A DNA stretch of 14,245 nt from Sphingomicrobium sp. (lineage in GTDB: Bacteria; Pseudomonadota; Alphaproteobacteria; Sphingomonadales; Sphingomonadaceae): the NCBI GenBank assembly GCA_030146725.1, contig JASLBJ010000143.1, positions 1 to 14,245 of the forward strand, read 5' to 3'. Numbering within the stretch: the stretch's first letter is position 1; each line of letters begins with the position of its first letter. The notes below the pieces were generated by a model. That model ran no database searches and was not told the DNA's origin. It saw nothing but the letters and a program-made list of their open reading frames with translations. Shown piece after piece: positions 5,465 to 12,526 of this stretch. The position numbers and the translations under genes are program-made.

Positions 5465-6765
5465 TGCCCGACTTCGCCCGGTCGGCGCATCCCGCCGTCC
5501 AGGCGCAACTCGATCGACTGTCGCTGATCTCGCCCGGCGGCGACCGGCTCGGGCTCGACCGGATCGGTCGGCTGCTCGATCGGCTCGGCCGGCCGCAGGA
5601 CTCGCTTCCACCCGTGTTTCACGTCGCCGGCACCAACGGCAAGGGCTCGACCTGCGCGTTCCTCCGCTCCGCGCTGGAAGCGGCCGGCAACCAGGTGCAC
5701 CTGTTCACCAGCCCGCATCTGGTCCGCTACAACGAACGCATCCGTATCGCCGGGCGGCTGATCGACGACGACCGGCTTGCGGCCCTGCTCGAGACGGTGA
5801 TTGAAACCGGCATCGATATCGAGCCGAGCTTCTTCGAGGTCACCACCGCGGTCGCGCTGATGGCGTTCGCCGGCGAGCCGGCCAAGGCCTGCATCCTCGA
5901 GGTCGGGCTCGGCGGCCGGCTCGACGCGACGAACATCATCGAGCGGCCGCTGCTGTGCGCAATCGCCAGTCTCGGGCTCGATCACCAGCAGTTCCTTGGC
6001 CCGGACCTCCTGGCTATTGCGGCCGAAAAGGCCGGCATTGCCAAGCGAGCCGTGCCGCTCGTAACGCAGCACTACCCGCGGCCGATCGCCGCCCGAGTTG
6101 GTGAGATCGCCGCTGAAACCGGAGCGCGGTGGCTTCCCCGTGGCAGCGGCTGGGATGCGAGGATCGAGGGCGGACGGCTGCGCTACCATGACGGTCACGG
6201 CGAACTGAACCTGCCCGCCCCGCACATCGCCGGCCGGCACCAGGCCGACAATGCCGCGCTGGCCGTCGCAATGCTCCGTCATCAGTCGGCGCTCGCCGTC
6301 AGCGCCCGCGATCTCGCCACCGCGCTCGACCTCACCCGCTGGCCGGCCCGGCTGCAGCGCCTGAAACCTGGGCCGCTGACTCCACGCAATCGCGAGATCT
6401 GGATTGACGGAGGCCATAACCCGTCCGCAGCGCAGCGCATTGCCGCCTTCGTCCGCGACAATTGGCAGGACGGGCGGCCGCTCCACCTCCTCTTCGCAAG
6501 CCTTGCTAGCAAGGACCCGCAGGGGATGCTCGAGCCGTTCCTGCGGCTCGCCACCGCCGTGCACATGCTGCCGATCGACGGCCATGAGTGTCGCTCTCCC
6601 GACGATCTTGCGCGGCTTGCCGAGGGATTAGGCTTCCCCGCAAGCTCCCATGACGGGCTTCGGCAAGCGCTTGCCGCCGCACCCGCAGCCGCGCGCGTGC
6701 TGGTGTTCGGCTCGCTCTACCTTGCCGGGCAAGCGCTTGCCGCCAACGGCGAGCAGCCCGACTAG
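5464..6765 (+). CDS. folC: Bifunctional folylpolyglutamate synthase / dihydrofolate synthase
   Basis: The 433-residue protein is a Mur-ligase-type FolC, which adds glutamate to dihydropteroate to make dihydrofolate and extends folate polyglutamate tails, using ATP. Visible motifs are the P-loop HVAGTNGKGST (53-63), FTSPHL (81-86), EVGLGGRLDATN (146-157), GLDH (171-174), AAEKAGI with K189, and IDGGHNP in the C-terminal domain. Its start overlaps the accD stop by one base, so translation is probably coupled. The TAG stop shares a CTAG with the stop of the convergent ampG. Two identical 14-bp palindromes lie in its 3' end. The bifunctional call follows most bacterial FolC proteins and cannot be proved from the sequence. 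Confidence 0.95.
   Translation: MPDFARSAHPAVQAQLDRLSLISPGGDRLGLDRIGRLLDRLGRPQDSLPPVFHVAGTNGKGSTCAFLRSALEAAGNQVHLFTSPHLVRYNERIRIAGRLIDDDRLAALLETVIETGIDIEPSFFEVTTAVALMAFAGEPAKACILEVGLGGRLDATNIIERPLLCAIASLGLDHQQFLGPDLLAIAAEKAGIAKRAVPLVTQHYPRPIAARVGEIAAETGARWLPRGSGWDARIEGGRLRYHDGHGELNLPAPHIAGRHQADNAALAVAMLRHQSALAVSARDLATALDLTRWPARLQRLKPGPLTPRNREIWIDGGHNPSAAQRIAAFVRDNWQDGRPLHLLFASLASKDPQGMLEPFLRLATAVHMLPIDGHECRSPDDLARLAEGLGFPASSHDGLRQALAAAPAAARVLVFGSLYLAGQALAANGEQPD
6662..6741 (+). repeat. Two identical 14-bp palindromes in the folC 3' end
   Basis: GGCAAGCGCTTGCC occurs at 6662-6675 and again at 6728-6741, 66 bp (22 codons) apart and in the same frame, each encoding the core of QALAA. Each copy is a perfect palindrome. 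They could be chance codon choice in similar peptide segments, or a protein binding site or hairpin in the 3' part of the operon. Confidence 0.8.
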
Positions 6766-8495
6766 GCGGTGTCGCCCTCGCTGGCGCGGGCAGCGTCGGA
6801 GGCAGGAACCGGCCCACCCGCCGTGCGCCGGTCGCGCCTGCCGGTTCGCATCCATTCGAGCGCGACGAAGCCGACTGCAACGAGGCCGATCATCGCGCTC
6901 AAGCGGAACACGGGCGCGTAGCCGATGTCGTCGATCGCCTCTCCGATCGCCGCCCGCCCAAGCGAGCCGATGAGGAAGGTAAGCGACGACAGCAACGCAT
7001 ATTGCACAGCGCTGAACTCGCGCGAGGTGATCGACGACAGATAAGCAACAAAGGCAGCCCCAGCGAGCCCTCCCGCAATATTCTCGCCCGAAATCGCGAT
7101 CAGCAGCCGGACCATCCGCAGGTCCACTCCGAACGTGTCGAGCGCAAGTGCCCGGGCGAAGGCGTCGATTCCGACCGACCCTGCGGCAAGGTCGGCAAAC
7201 AGCAGATTGCTTGCTGCGGCGACGATCGCCCCGATCATCAGCGTCGGCATTCGCCCCAGAGTGGCAAACAGCGTCGCGCCAAGAGCAATTCCGGCCATGG
7301 TCATGAACACGCCGAAGATCTTCGATGCGAACGCCACCTCGTCGCCGGTGTATTTGAGCTCCTGGAGATAGAAGGGAAAGGCGAACGAACCCCAGATATT
7401 GTCAGTAATGCGATAGCTGAGGATCAGCCCGAGGACGACGATCACGCCCCAGCCGATCCGCCGCACCAGTTCGCCGAGCGGCAGGATCAGCGCCGAATAG
7501 GCATGATCGGCGGCGCGGCCGCCCGCACTCGGAGCGTCCGCATCGGCCGTAAGGACATGCTCCTGGTGCTGCTGCAGCCAGTTGAACACGGCCGCGACGA
7601 TGGCCGGCAGGATCACCGTCGCAGCGACGATCAGCGGTCCCATGTTGCGGGTGAAGTCGCCCACCACCGGCGGATTGGGATCGCCGGGCGAGGCACCAAG
7701 GACGCGCACCATGAACGAGCCGACAGTCCAGATCGACCATGCCCAGCCGGTGCCGACGATTCCGAGCCCGATCGCGCGCAACTTGGGGTTGACTGCACCC
7801 GCCCGCCGAAGCGCGGTCTGCTGCTCCTCGACCAGGCTTCGCGGCGTGTCGGGAGCAAGCAGGGTCGCAATCACGGTCAGGGCCATGAACAGCGACATGA
7901 TCGCATAAACCACCGGCCAGGACACGCGCTCGGACAGGACGAGCGCAAGCGCCCCGCCGATCAGCGCGGCGATGCGATAGCCGAATTGGTAAATGGAAGA
8001 GAGTATCTCGACCGGTGCGCGGTCATCGGCGACGTCGATCCGCCAGGCATCGATGACCACGTCCTGCGTCGCCGAAGCGAATGCGCCGATCACGGCAACA
8101 AGGGCGAACCAGCCAAGCTCGAGCTTCGGGTTCGACAACGACAGGCCAAGGAAGGTCGCAGTCAGCAGTATCTGGCATAGCAGCAGCCAGCTTCGCCGCC
8201 GCCCCAATCGCTCGAGCCCGGGAAGCCGGACCCGATCGACGAGCGGCGACCATAGAAACTTAAACGCGTAGGCAAGGCCGATCCACGACAGCACGCCGAT
8301 CGTCGCCAGGTCGATCTCCCACTCGCCAAGCCATGCGTTCAGGGTCCCGATCAGCAGCGTGTAGGGCAGCCCCGCTGCGAAGCCGAACACCAGCATGATC
8401 GCGGTCTTGCGATTGCGCAGCGCAGTGCGCAGCAGGCGCAGCCCCTTGGGCGGCTCGCCCGTTGCACCGGTCGCAGTCGTTGCAGCACTTGCCAT
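6762..8495 (-). CDS. ampG: AmpG-like muropeptide permease (MFS)
   Basis: The 577-residue protein has about a dozen or more hydrophobic segments. Its N-terminal third carries the AmpG pattern: FGFAAGLPYTLLIGTLNAWL (37-56), IDLATIGVLSWIGLAYAFKF then LWSPLVDRVRLP (61-92), GRRRSWLL, and ATQDVVIDAWRID. AmpG imports anhydro-muropeptides from the periplasm for peptidoglycan recycling, and in some bacteria this feeds AmpC beta-lactamase induction. A soluble loop around residues 330-355 (Ala/Asp/Gly-rich) makes it longer than E. coli AmpG (491 residues). The ATG at 8495 follows AAGGG at 7-base spacing; the frame is open to 8618 but that part overlaps the upstream regulator. It converges on folC with overlapping stops. 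Substrate is inferred from the family. Confidence 0.85.
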   Translation of the reverse strand: MASAATTATGATGEPPKGLRLLRTALRNRKTAIMLVFGFAAGLPYTLLIGTLNAWLGEWEIDLATIGVLSWIGLAYAFKFLWSPLVDRVRLPGLERLGRRRSWLLLCQILLTATFLGLSLSNPKLELGWFALVAVIGAFASATQDVVIDAWRIDVADDRAPVEILSSIYQFGYRIAALIGGALALVLSERVSWPVVYAIMSLFMALTVIATLLAPDTPRSLVEEQQTALRRAGAVNPKLRAIGLGIVGTGWAWSIWTVGSFMVRVLGASPGDPNPPVVGDFTRNMGPLIVAATVILPAIVAAVFNWLQQHQEHVLTADADAPSAGGRAADHAYSALILPLGELVRRIGWGVIVVLGLILSYRITDNIWGSFAFPFYLQELKYTGDEVAFASKIFGVFMTMAGIALGATLFATLGRMPTLMIGAIVAAASNLLFADLAAGSVGIDAFARALALDTFGVDLRMVRLLIAISGENIAGGLAGAAFVAYLSSITSREFSAVQYALLSSLTFLIGSLGRAAIGEAIDDIGYAPVFRLSAMIGLVAVGFVALEWMRTGRRDRRTAGGPVPASDAARASEGDTA

Positions 8496-8565
8496 GGCCC
8501 GCCCTTGTTGCCGTTCGGACCCTTGCTTAGGCAGGCAGGCCGCGGCTGACCAGTACCGAGGTGCG

Positions 8566-8994
8566 TCAGCCCAAGCGGTCGAACAGCTCCAGCCCCTTGG
8601 GCGGCTTGATCGTCTCACCGGTCAGATGCCGATCGACTGCCTCCAGCGCCGCCTTGAGCTGGCGTCCGCTGTAGGGCTTGATCAGGCAGCCGACCGCAAC
8701 CGTCGGCGCTTCGGGATAGGGTTGCCCGGTGGCGAACAAGGTCGGAATTCCCTTTGCCTTCGCCGCCCGGGCAAGGTCGATCCCGGTCTGCTGGCTGCGC
8801 AGCCGCACATCGCTGAGGATCAGGTCGACCTGCTCGCGTTCGAGGATCGCCACGGCATCCTCGAAGCTGTCGAGCGTCGCCACTACGACATAGCCGGCGT
8901 CCGCAAGCATCGTTTCATTCTCGAATGCGGTCAGCGGCTCATCCTCGACGACGAGGATACGCTTGACGGCGCGCTTGCGCTTCCCGAACAGCAT
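8566..8994 (-). CDS. Single-domain response regulator
   Basis: The 142-residue protein is one CheY-like receiver domain after a short basic N-terminus (FGKRKRAVKR). Key residues are present: acidic pair E17-D18 (VVEDEP), phosphoacceptor D62 (LSDVRL), T89 (LFATG), and K106 (LIKPYS). There is no output domain, so it probably acts by protein contact, as phosphate sink or relay. A conserved-looking tail PPKGLELFDRLG follows. The ATG at 8994 has GGGAA 5 bases upstream; the frame is open to 9276 but that part lies opposite the pseudouridine synthase gene. Together with the divergent pseudouridine synthase gene this arrangement resembles other sphingomonad genomes, from memory. No kinase gene lies nearby. 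It is 70 bp upstream of ampG and may be cotranscribed with it. Confidence 0.9.
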   Translation of the reverse strand: MLFGKRKRAVKRILVVEDEPLTAFENETMLADAGYVVVATLDSFEDAVAILEREQVDLILSDVRLRSQQTGIDLARAAKAKGIPTLFATGQPYPEAPTVAVGCLIKPYSGRQLKAALEAVDRHLTGETIKPPKGLELFDRLG

Positions 8995-9082
8995 CAGCTT
9001 CCCAACGGACGAACCAACAGTGCCCCCGCAACGAACGAACCCTGATCCAGTGCCGCGTGGGCGACGTGCCGCGCGCACTGCC

Positions 9083-9832
9083 ATGGTCCGCCCCTCGCCG
9101 CCGCCAGGCGACAGCGGGCCACAGCGCATCGCCAAGCTGCTTGCTCGTGCCGGGATTGCGTCGCGGCGCGACATCGAGCGGATGATCGCCGACGGCCGTA
9201 TCGCACTGAACGGCGAAACGCTGACGACCCCGGCGACCATCATCACCGATCTTGGCGGCGTGACGGTCGACGGCAAGCCGGTTCGGCCCGCCGCAGCGAC
9301 GCGCCTGTTCCGCTTCTACAAGCCGGAAACGACGCTGACCGCCGCGCGCGATCCACGGGGTCGCCCGACGATCTACGACCGCCTGCCACCCGGCCTGCCC
9401 CGACTGATGCCGGTCGGGCGGCTCGACTTCATGACCGAAGGCCTGCTGCTGCTCACCAACGACGGCGGATTGAAGCGTCAACTCGAGCTGCCCAGCACCG
9501 GCGTGGTTCGCCATTACCGGGCCCGCGCGTTCGGCGACGTGACCCAGGCCCAGCTTGAGGACCTGGCCACCGGAGTGACGATCGAAGGCATCCGCTACGG
9601 CTCCATCAATGCCAATCTCGAACGCCGGACGGGGCGCAACTGCTGGATTGAGATGAGCCTGACCGAAGGGAAAAACCGCGAAGTTCGCCGGGTGCTCGCC
9701 TTTCTCGGGCTGCAGGTCTCCCGGCTGATCCGAACCGCCTACGGGCCGTTCGACCTGAACGGCCTCGAAGTCGCCGATGCGGACGAGGTCGATCGCAACG
9801 CGCTAGCGCAGTTCCGCGCGACGCTCGAGTGA
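9083..9832 (+). CDS. Pseudouridine synthase, RsuA/RluB/E/F family
   Basis: The roughly 249-residue protein has an N-terminal S4 RNA-binding domain (about residues 14-60: RIAKLLARAGIASRRDIE) and a pseudouridine synthase domain with VGRLDFMTEGLLLLTNDG (111-128), in which D115 is the catalytic aspartate. GKNREVRR is the other family signature. It isomerises a uridine in ribosomal RNA; whether the target is 23S (RluB-like) or 16S (RsuA-like) cannot be settled here, though RluB-like is likelier. Start is uncertain: ATG at 9083 was chosen because the S4 domain begins soon after, but it lacks a clear ribosome site, and in-frame GTG codons at 9020 and 9050 are possible. The stop overlaps the GTG start of rsmD, so the two rRNA-modification genes are coupled. 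Confidence 0.9.
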   Translation: MVRPSPPPGDSGPQRIAKLLARAGIASRRDIERMIADGRIALNGETLTTPATIITDLGGVTVDGKPVRPAAATRLFRFYKPETTLTAARDPRGRPTIYDRLPPGLPRLMPVGRLDFMTEGLLLLTNDGGLKRQLELPSTGVVRHYRARAFGDVTQAQLEDLATGVTIEGIRYGSINANLERRTGRNCWIEMSLTEGKNREVRRVLAFLGLQVSRLIRTAYGPFDLNGLEVADADEVDRNALAQFRATLE

Positions 9833-10368
9833 GGATCGTCGCGGGCGCCTGGCGCGGCCGGCCGTTGGTCTCACCCCCGGGGCTCGCCACGCGGCCGACC
9901 GCCGGCCGGGTTCGCGAGGCGCTCTTCTCAATGCTGGCGAGCCGCCTTGGCTCGTTCGACGGGCTGCGTGTAGCCGACCTGTTCGCCGGCAGCGGGGCAC
10001 TCGGGCTGGAAGCCTTGTCCCGCGGCGCCGCTTTCGCCTGTTTCGTGGAGAACAGCAGACCAGCTGCCGACGCACTCCGAACCAACGTCGAGGCGCTCGG
10101 CGCAGCCGAAAGGTCGCAGGTCCTGGTCGGCTCGGCGCTGGCGCTACCTAGGTCAATGCCATTCGATCTCATCTTCGCCGATCCGCCTTATGTGGCGAAC
10201 TCAGGCACCGCGACTGTCGAGGCAGTCATGCGTGCGCACTGGCTTGCTCCAAGTGGCTGGCTGTCGGTCGAGACCAGGCGCGGCGAGCAGGTCGACCCTG
10301 GCCCGCTCGAGGTGGACGCGGAGCGCGACCTGGCGCGCGCTCGGATTACGCTCCTGCGGAGTCCCTAG
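9829..10368 (+). CDS. rsmD: 16S rRNA (guanine(966)-N2)-methyltransferase
   Basis: The 179-residue protein is an RsmD-type SAM-dependent methyltransferase that modifies G966 of 16S rRNA in the 30S subunit. Motifs: MRIVAGAWRGRPL at the N-terminus, TRPTAGRVREALF (21-33), the SAM-binding DLFAGSGALGLEALSRGA (50-67), and the catalytic DPPY (118-121). Length is typical. It starts with GTG at 9829, overlapping the TGA of the pseudouridine synthase gene by three bases (GTGA), so translation is likely coupled. Its 3' end overlaps the convergent small alanine-rich gene by 23 bases. Confidence 0.95.
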   Translation: MRIVAGAWRGRPLVSPPGLATRPTAGRVREALFSMLASRLGSFDGLRVADLFAGSGALGLEALSRGAAFACFVENSRPAADALRTNVEALGAAERSQVLVGSALALPRSMPFDLIFADPPYVANSGTATVEAVMRAHWLAPSGWLSVETRRGEQVDPGPLEVDAERDLARARITLLRSP

Positions 10369-10771
10369 CGCTCTTGGCGGCGGTGCGGATTTCCTCGACT
10401 TCCTTCGCCAGCCGCCGACCCACTGCCGCGAGCGCGGCCTTGGCCGCAGCACGCACCGCGGAGGACGAGCCACGGTCGGGATCGCCGCGACCACGGAAGC
10501 GGGACTCGGCGATCACCGCAAGTGCAGCCGTCGCCGCAACCGTCAGAAGGTCGGCCATCAGCGGGCTTTCGATCAGCTTCATCAGCGCGTCAGTCGCTGA
10601 AAACTGATTCTCCTGAGCGCCCTCAGATGTCCGTCGGGTACGCTCCTGCGAGCCCGAGGACTGAGCGCGAGTGGGCCTGGCGACCGCCTTGGACTTGGCT
10701 GACCTGGGCTTTGCCGCGGCATTCTTGCCGGTGCCTCCGCCAGACTTCGTCGGTGCTGCTTTCTTAGCCAT
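10346..10771 (-). CDS. Hypothetical protein with Lys/Ala-rich N-terminus and hydrophobic segment
   Basis: The 141-residue product starts with a basic, disordered stretch (residues 1-50: repeated Lys, Ala, Ser, Thr, Arg) reminiscent of histone H1-like tails. Then comes a more ordered part with DALMKLIESPLMADLL, an apolar run LLTVAATAALAVIAE (75-89), and an amphipathic Ala-rich helix (105-140). I do not recognise a family. The apolar run could be a membrane segment or part of a helical bundle. The ATG at 10771 follows AGGA at 6-7 bases, which supports the start over the one at 10846. It lies 71 bp downstream of the DUF6456 gene on the same strand and overlaps the rsmD 3' end tail to tail. Function unknown; a DNA-binding or membrane-tethered role is speculation. 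Confidence 0.7.
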   Translation of the reverse strand: MAKKAAPTKSGGGTGKNAAAKPRSAKSKAVARPTRAQSSGSQERTRRTSEGAQENQFSATDALMKLIESPLMADLLTVAATAALAVIAESRFRGRGDPDRGSSSAVRAAAKAALAAVGRRLAKEVEEIRTAAKSARDSAGA

Positions 10772-10842
10772 GAGCTTCCTTTTCCGCTGTCCCGACGCAC
10801 AACCGCCGGCAGCGCCAAGCGATCCAATGCGTGTCCATGGGC

Positions 10843-11421
10843 TCACCCTATTCGGTAAAATGACGCGACGCGGTCAAGCGCGAGCGATAGCACCAACTTG
10901 CCCGCGCGCGTCGGCCAGCCGAGCGCCCCTTCAGCCTCGCGCATGCCCTCGCCGGCGCAGACCACCCGCCACAATATGTCGGACAGCCCCGGACCGGCTG
11001 CGCTAAGCGCCGCGTCGAACCGGCGCCGCGCATCGATTTGGCTGCTGCTGAGGTCGACTCCTGCGCTGGCTCCGCCGCGACCGCCCGAAACGGGCGCGGC
11101 GTTCCAACCCATGGTGATCCGCGGCGCAAGTTGCGCGCGCTCCCAGTCGTACCGAAGCCGCTCGCCCGCATCGAACTGGGCCTGGCTCACATGACCACGC
11201 GCAAGCAGCCAGGCGAGGGGCGACTCGGCGAGATTCACGGTTACGGACCGCCTGGTTCGACCGGGAACTCCGGCGGGCACCGCGTCCTGCCCAAGTTCGA
11301 GGATCGCGCGCTCTGCAAGCATCCTTCCTCGGACAGGACCACTTTCGTGCGTCGCGCTAGCGCGTTGCTCGATCCGCTGCTTTTTGACTTCAGGCGTTCT
11401 TGCCACCGTGTCTCTCCCCAT
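10843..11421 (-). CDS. DUF6456 domain-containing protein
   Basis: Residues about 62-190 of this 192-residue product match the DUF6456 pattern as I recall it: NLAESPLAWLLARG (63-76), AQFDAGERLRYDWERAQLAP (81-100), an RGG stretch, then DARRRFDAALSAAGPGLSDIL and WPTRAGKLVLSLALDRVA (169-186). The domain is found in alphaproteobacteria, in some proteins together with helix-turn-helix sequences, and may be regulatory; no activity is established. The N-terminal 60 residues are Arg-rich and not conserved-looking. The start is uncertain: ATG at 11421 is used, but GTG at 11448 or ATG at 11322 (abutting AGGAAGG) are possible. It is divergent from the XRE/S24-like regulator gene, sharing an 87-bp interval. 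Confidence 0.75.
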   Translation of the reverse strand: MGRDTVARTPEVKKQRIEQRASATHESGPVRGRMLAERAILELGQDAVPAGVPGRTRRSVTVNLAESPLAWLLARGHVSQAQFDAGERLRYDWERAQLAPRITMGWNAAPVSGGRGGASAGVDLSSSQIDARRRFDAALSAAGPGLSDILWRVVCAGEGMREAEGALGWPTRAGKLVLSLALDRVASFYRIG

Positions 11422-11458
11422 GAACTCGCGATTCGCCGGGCTTGCCACATCGGCAAAT

Positions 11459-11487
11459 CTGTAGGACAGTTAAAAACCGTTCTGGTT
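11459..11487. promoter_or_regulatory. Possible operator palindromes between the divergent regulators
   Basis: In the divergent interval lie CTGTAGGACAG (11459-11469), a 4-3-4 inverted repeat, and AACC-GTTCT-GGTT (11475-11487), a 4-5-4 inverted repeat. Both are 22-50 bases upstream of the XRE-type gene's ATG, where an autoregulatory operator would be expected. Arms are short, so chance is possible. Confidence 0.3.
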
Positions 11488-11508
11488 AGCTGATCGATGG
11501 AGACAAGC

Positions 11509-12072
11509 ATGATCACCCGCATTCGCGAAGTCCGCCGTGCACGGGGCATGACCCTCGATGACGTCGCCCGTGCTTGCCGCCCACCGACGACCCCGCAGAC
11601 GATCGGTCGCCTGGAAACCGGCACGCGTACCGTCTCGCTGGGCTGGCTCAACCGGATCGCCGCTGCACTCGGAGCCGAGACCTCCGACTTGGTCGAGCAG
11701 GGGGAGCGCTCGGACCTCGCCGTCGCGGCGGTGCTTGGGACGAACGGCGCAGCGGCGCCCAGGCACAAGTCGATTGCAGTGCCGCCCAAGCCCAGCGCGG
11801 GCCAGGTCGCCGTGACCGTTTCGGCGAGCGTTGGCGATTATCGGTCAGGGGATGAGATCTGGTGCGAGATGATCGAACCTGGGCAGTTCGGACGCGCGCT
11901 CAACCGCGACGTGCTTGTCCCCAGACCCGCAGGCCGCTTCCTGTTCGGCCGGCTGATTGGCCGCGACGAGAACAAGCTCCATTTGCTCCCGCCCGGCGCC
12001 GGCGCGCGGCAGGCCGTAGTCACCGATCCGCCGTGGGTCGCAATGGCGATCCGCCTCATCCGGAGCCTTTGA
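11509..12072 (+). CDS. XRE-type regulator with degenerate S24-like C-terminal domain
   Basis: The 187-residue protein has an N-terminal XRE/Cro-type helix-turn-helix (about residues 3-62: IREVRRARGMTLDDVA, then TPQTIGRLETGTR and LGWLNRIAAALG). The C-terminal half (about 88-187) looks like the LexA/cI S24 fold: GDEIWCE, RDVLVPRPAGRFLFGRLIG, LHLLPPG and a final AIRLIRSL. The usual Ser-Met pair of the S24 active site is missing, and the position normally held by the catalytic Lys in the FxxK/VKR segment is Arg (FGRL). It is therefore probably not self-cleaving and may use the domain for dimerisation. Start: ATG at 11509 has GGAG 7 bases upstream; the ATG at 11497 has none. The neighbour DUF6456 gene is divergent and may be a target. 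Confidence 0.8.
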   Translation: MITRIREVRRARGMTLDDVARACRPPTTPQTIGRLETGTRTVSLGWLNRIAAALGAETSDLVEQGERSDLAVAAVLGTNGAAAPRHKSIAVPPKPSAGQVAVTVSASVGDYRSGDEIWCEMIEPGQFGRALNRDVLVPRPAGRFLFGRLIGRDENKLHLLPPGAGARQAVVTDPPWVAMAIRLIRSL

Positions 12073-12115
12073 AAGCCATCGGGGTTGTGCTTGCCTGACG
12101 ATCCCGGAGCCGCAA

Positions 12116-12220
12116 ATGATCTTCCTCTTTTCGAACCGGCTTGGCTGCCTGAAGTCGCTGCTGATCACCGTTATAGGCTCGCTGGTGCTGCTCTTCGTGT
12201 TCGGCTTTCTTCGCTTCTGA
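12116..12220 (+). CDS. Small single-span membrane protein (34 aa)
   Basis: ATG at 12116 is preceded by GGAG at 6-base spacing, and the ORF ends at TGA 12218-12220. The 34-residue product starts MIFLFSNRLGCLKS and continues as one hydrophobic helix (about 15-32: LLITVIGSLVLLFVFGFL), ending with RF. It is probably a small inner-membrane protein. The strong ribosome site, hydrophobic pattern and position 43 bases after the regulator's stop codon favour a real gene, possibly cotranscribed with it. I recall similar short proteins in sphingomonads but no named family. Confidence 0.6.
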   Translation: MIFLFSNRLGCLKSLLITVIGSLVLLFVFGFLRF

Positions 12221-12337
12221 TTAATGATATTTCATCGAGACGATCAGCAAGGTCGGCCGGATGCTCGCGTTCGCCAGCCCACGGGATCGAGATGATGGGC
12301 TCGAACGCGTTTCGCGCTTACGCCAGGCAATCGCGCA

Positions 12338-12365
12338 TTGAGAAAATCAAGAAAGGCCCTAGTTG
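12338..12365 (+). promoter_or_regulatory. Likely promoter of tRNA-Val
   Basis: TTGAGA (12338-12343) and TAGTTG (12360-12365) are 16 bases apart and end 9 bases before the mature tRNA 5' end. This resembles housekeeping sigma promoters of alphaproteobacterial tRNA genes. The -10 match is imperfect. Confidence 0.4.
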
Positions 12366-12374
12366 CGTCGCAGC

Positions 12375-12450
12375 GGGCGCTTAGCTCAGTTGGTAGAGCA
12401 TCTCGTTTACACCGAGAGGGTCGGCGGTTCGAGCCCGTCAGCGCCCACCA
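12375..12450 (+). tRNA. tRNA-Val (anticodon UAC)
   Basis: A complete 76-base cloverleaf can be drawn. The acceptor stem pairs GGGCGCT (12375-12381) with AGCGCCC (12440-12446), followed by discriminator A and an encoded CCA. The D-arm has TAGCTCAGTTGGTAGAGCA. The anticodon stem TCTCG/CGAGA encloses loop TTTACAC with anticodon TAC (12408-12410). The T-arm contains GGTTCGAGCC. UAC reads valine codons GUA and GUG, with wobble to others. It is a single tRNA between the small membrane protein and the convergent MarR-type regulator. Confidence 0.97.
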
Positions 12451-12526
12451 CCCCGCTACACACGCGGCGATCCATGGGAACGCGCGCTCCCGAAGGGCCC
12501 CAAACTTGCCAGCCCACCGCTCCCGC

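Noticed and set aside
5422..6585. 387-codon minus-strand ORF opposite folC
   Set aside because: It lies on the opposite strand of an intact, motif-bearing folC, has Arg/Gly/Asp-rich composition with no recognisable domain, and is expected in GC-rich DNA.
7002..8180. 392-codon plus-strand ORF opposite ampG
   Set aside because: Composition is dominated by Arg, Asp, Gln and His with no hydrophobic core; it is the antisense shadow of a clear membrane transporter.
11459..11469. CTGTAGGACAG as a LexA (SOS) box
   Set aside because: The known E. coli box is CTGT-N8-ACAG and the alphaproteobacterial box is GTTC-N7-GTTC; a 3-base spacer fits neither, so it is reported only as a possible operator.
12453..12467. 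CCGC/GCGG hairpin after tRNA-Val as terminator
   Set aside because: Only 4 bp of stem and no T-tract follow.
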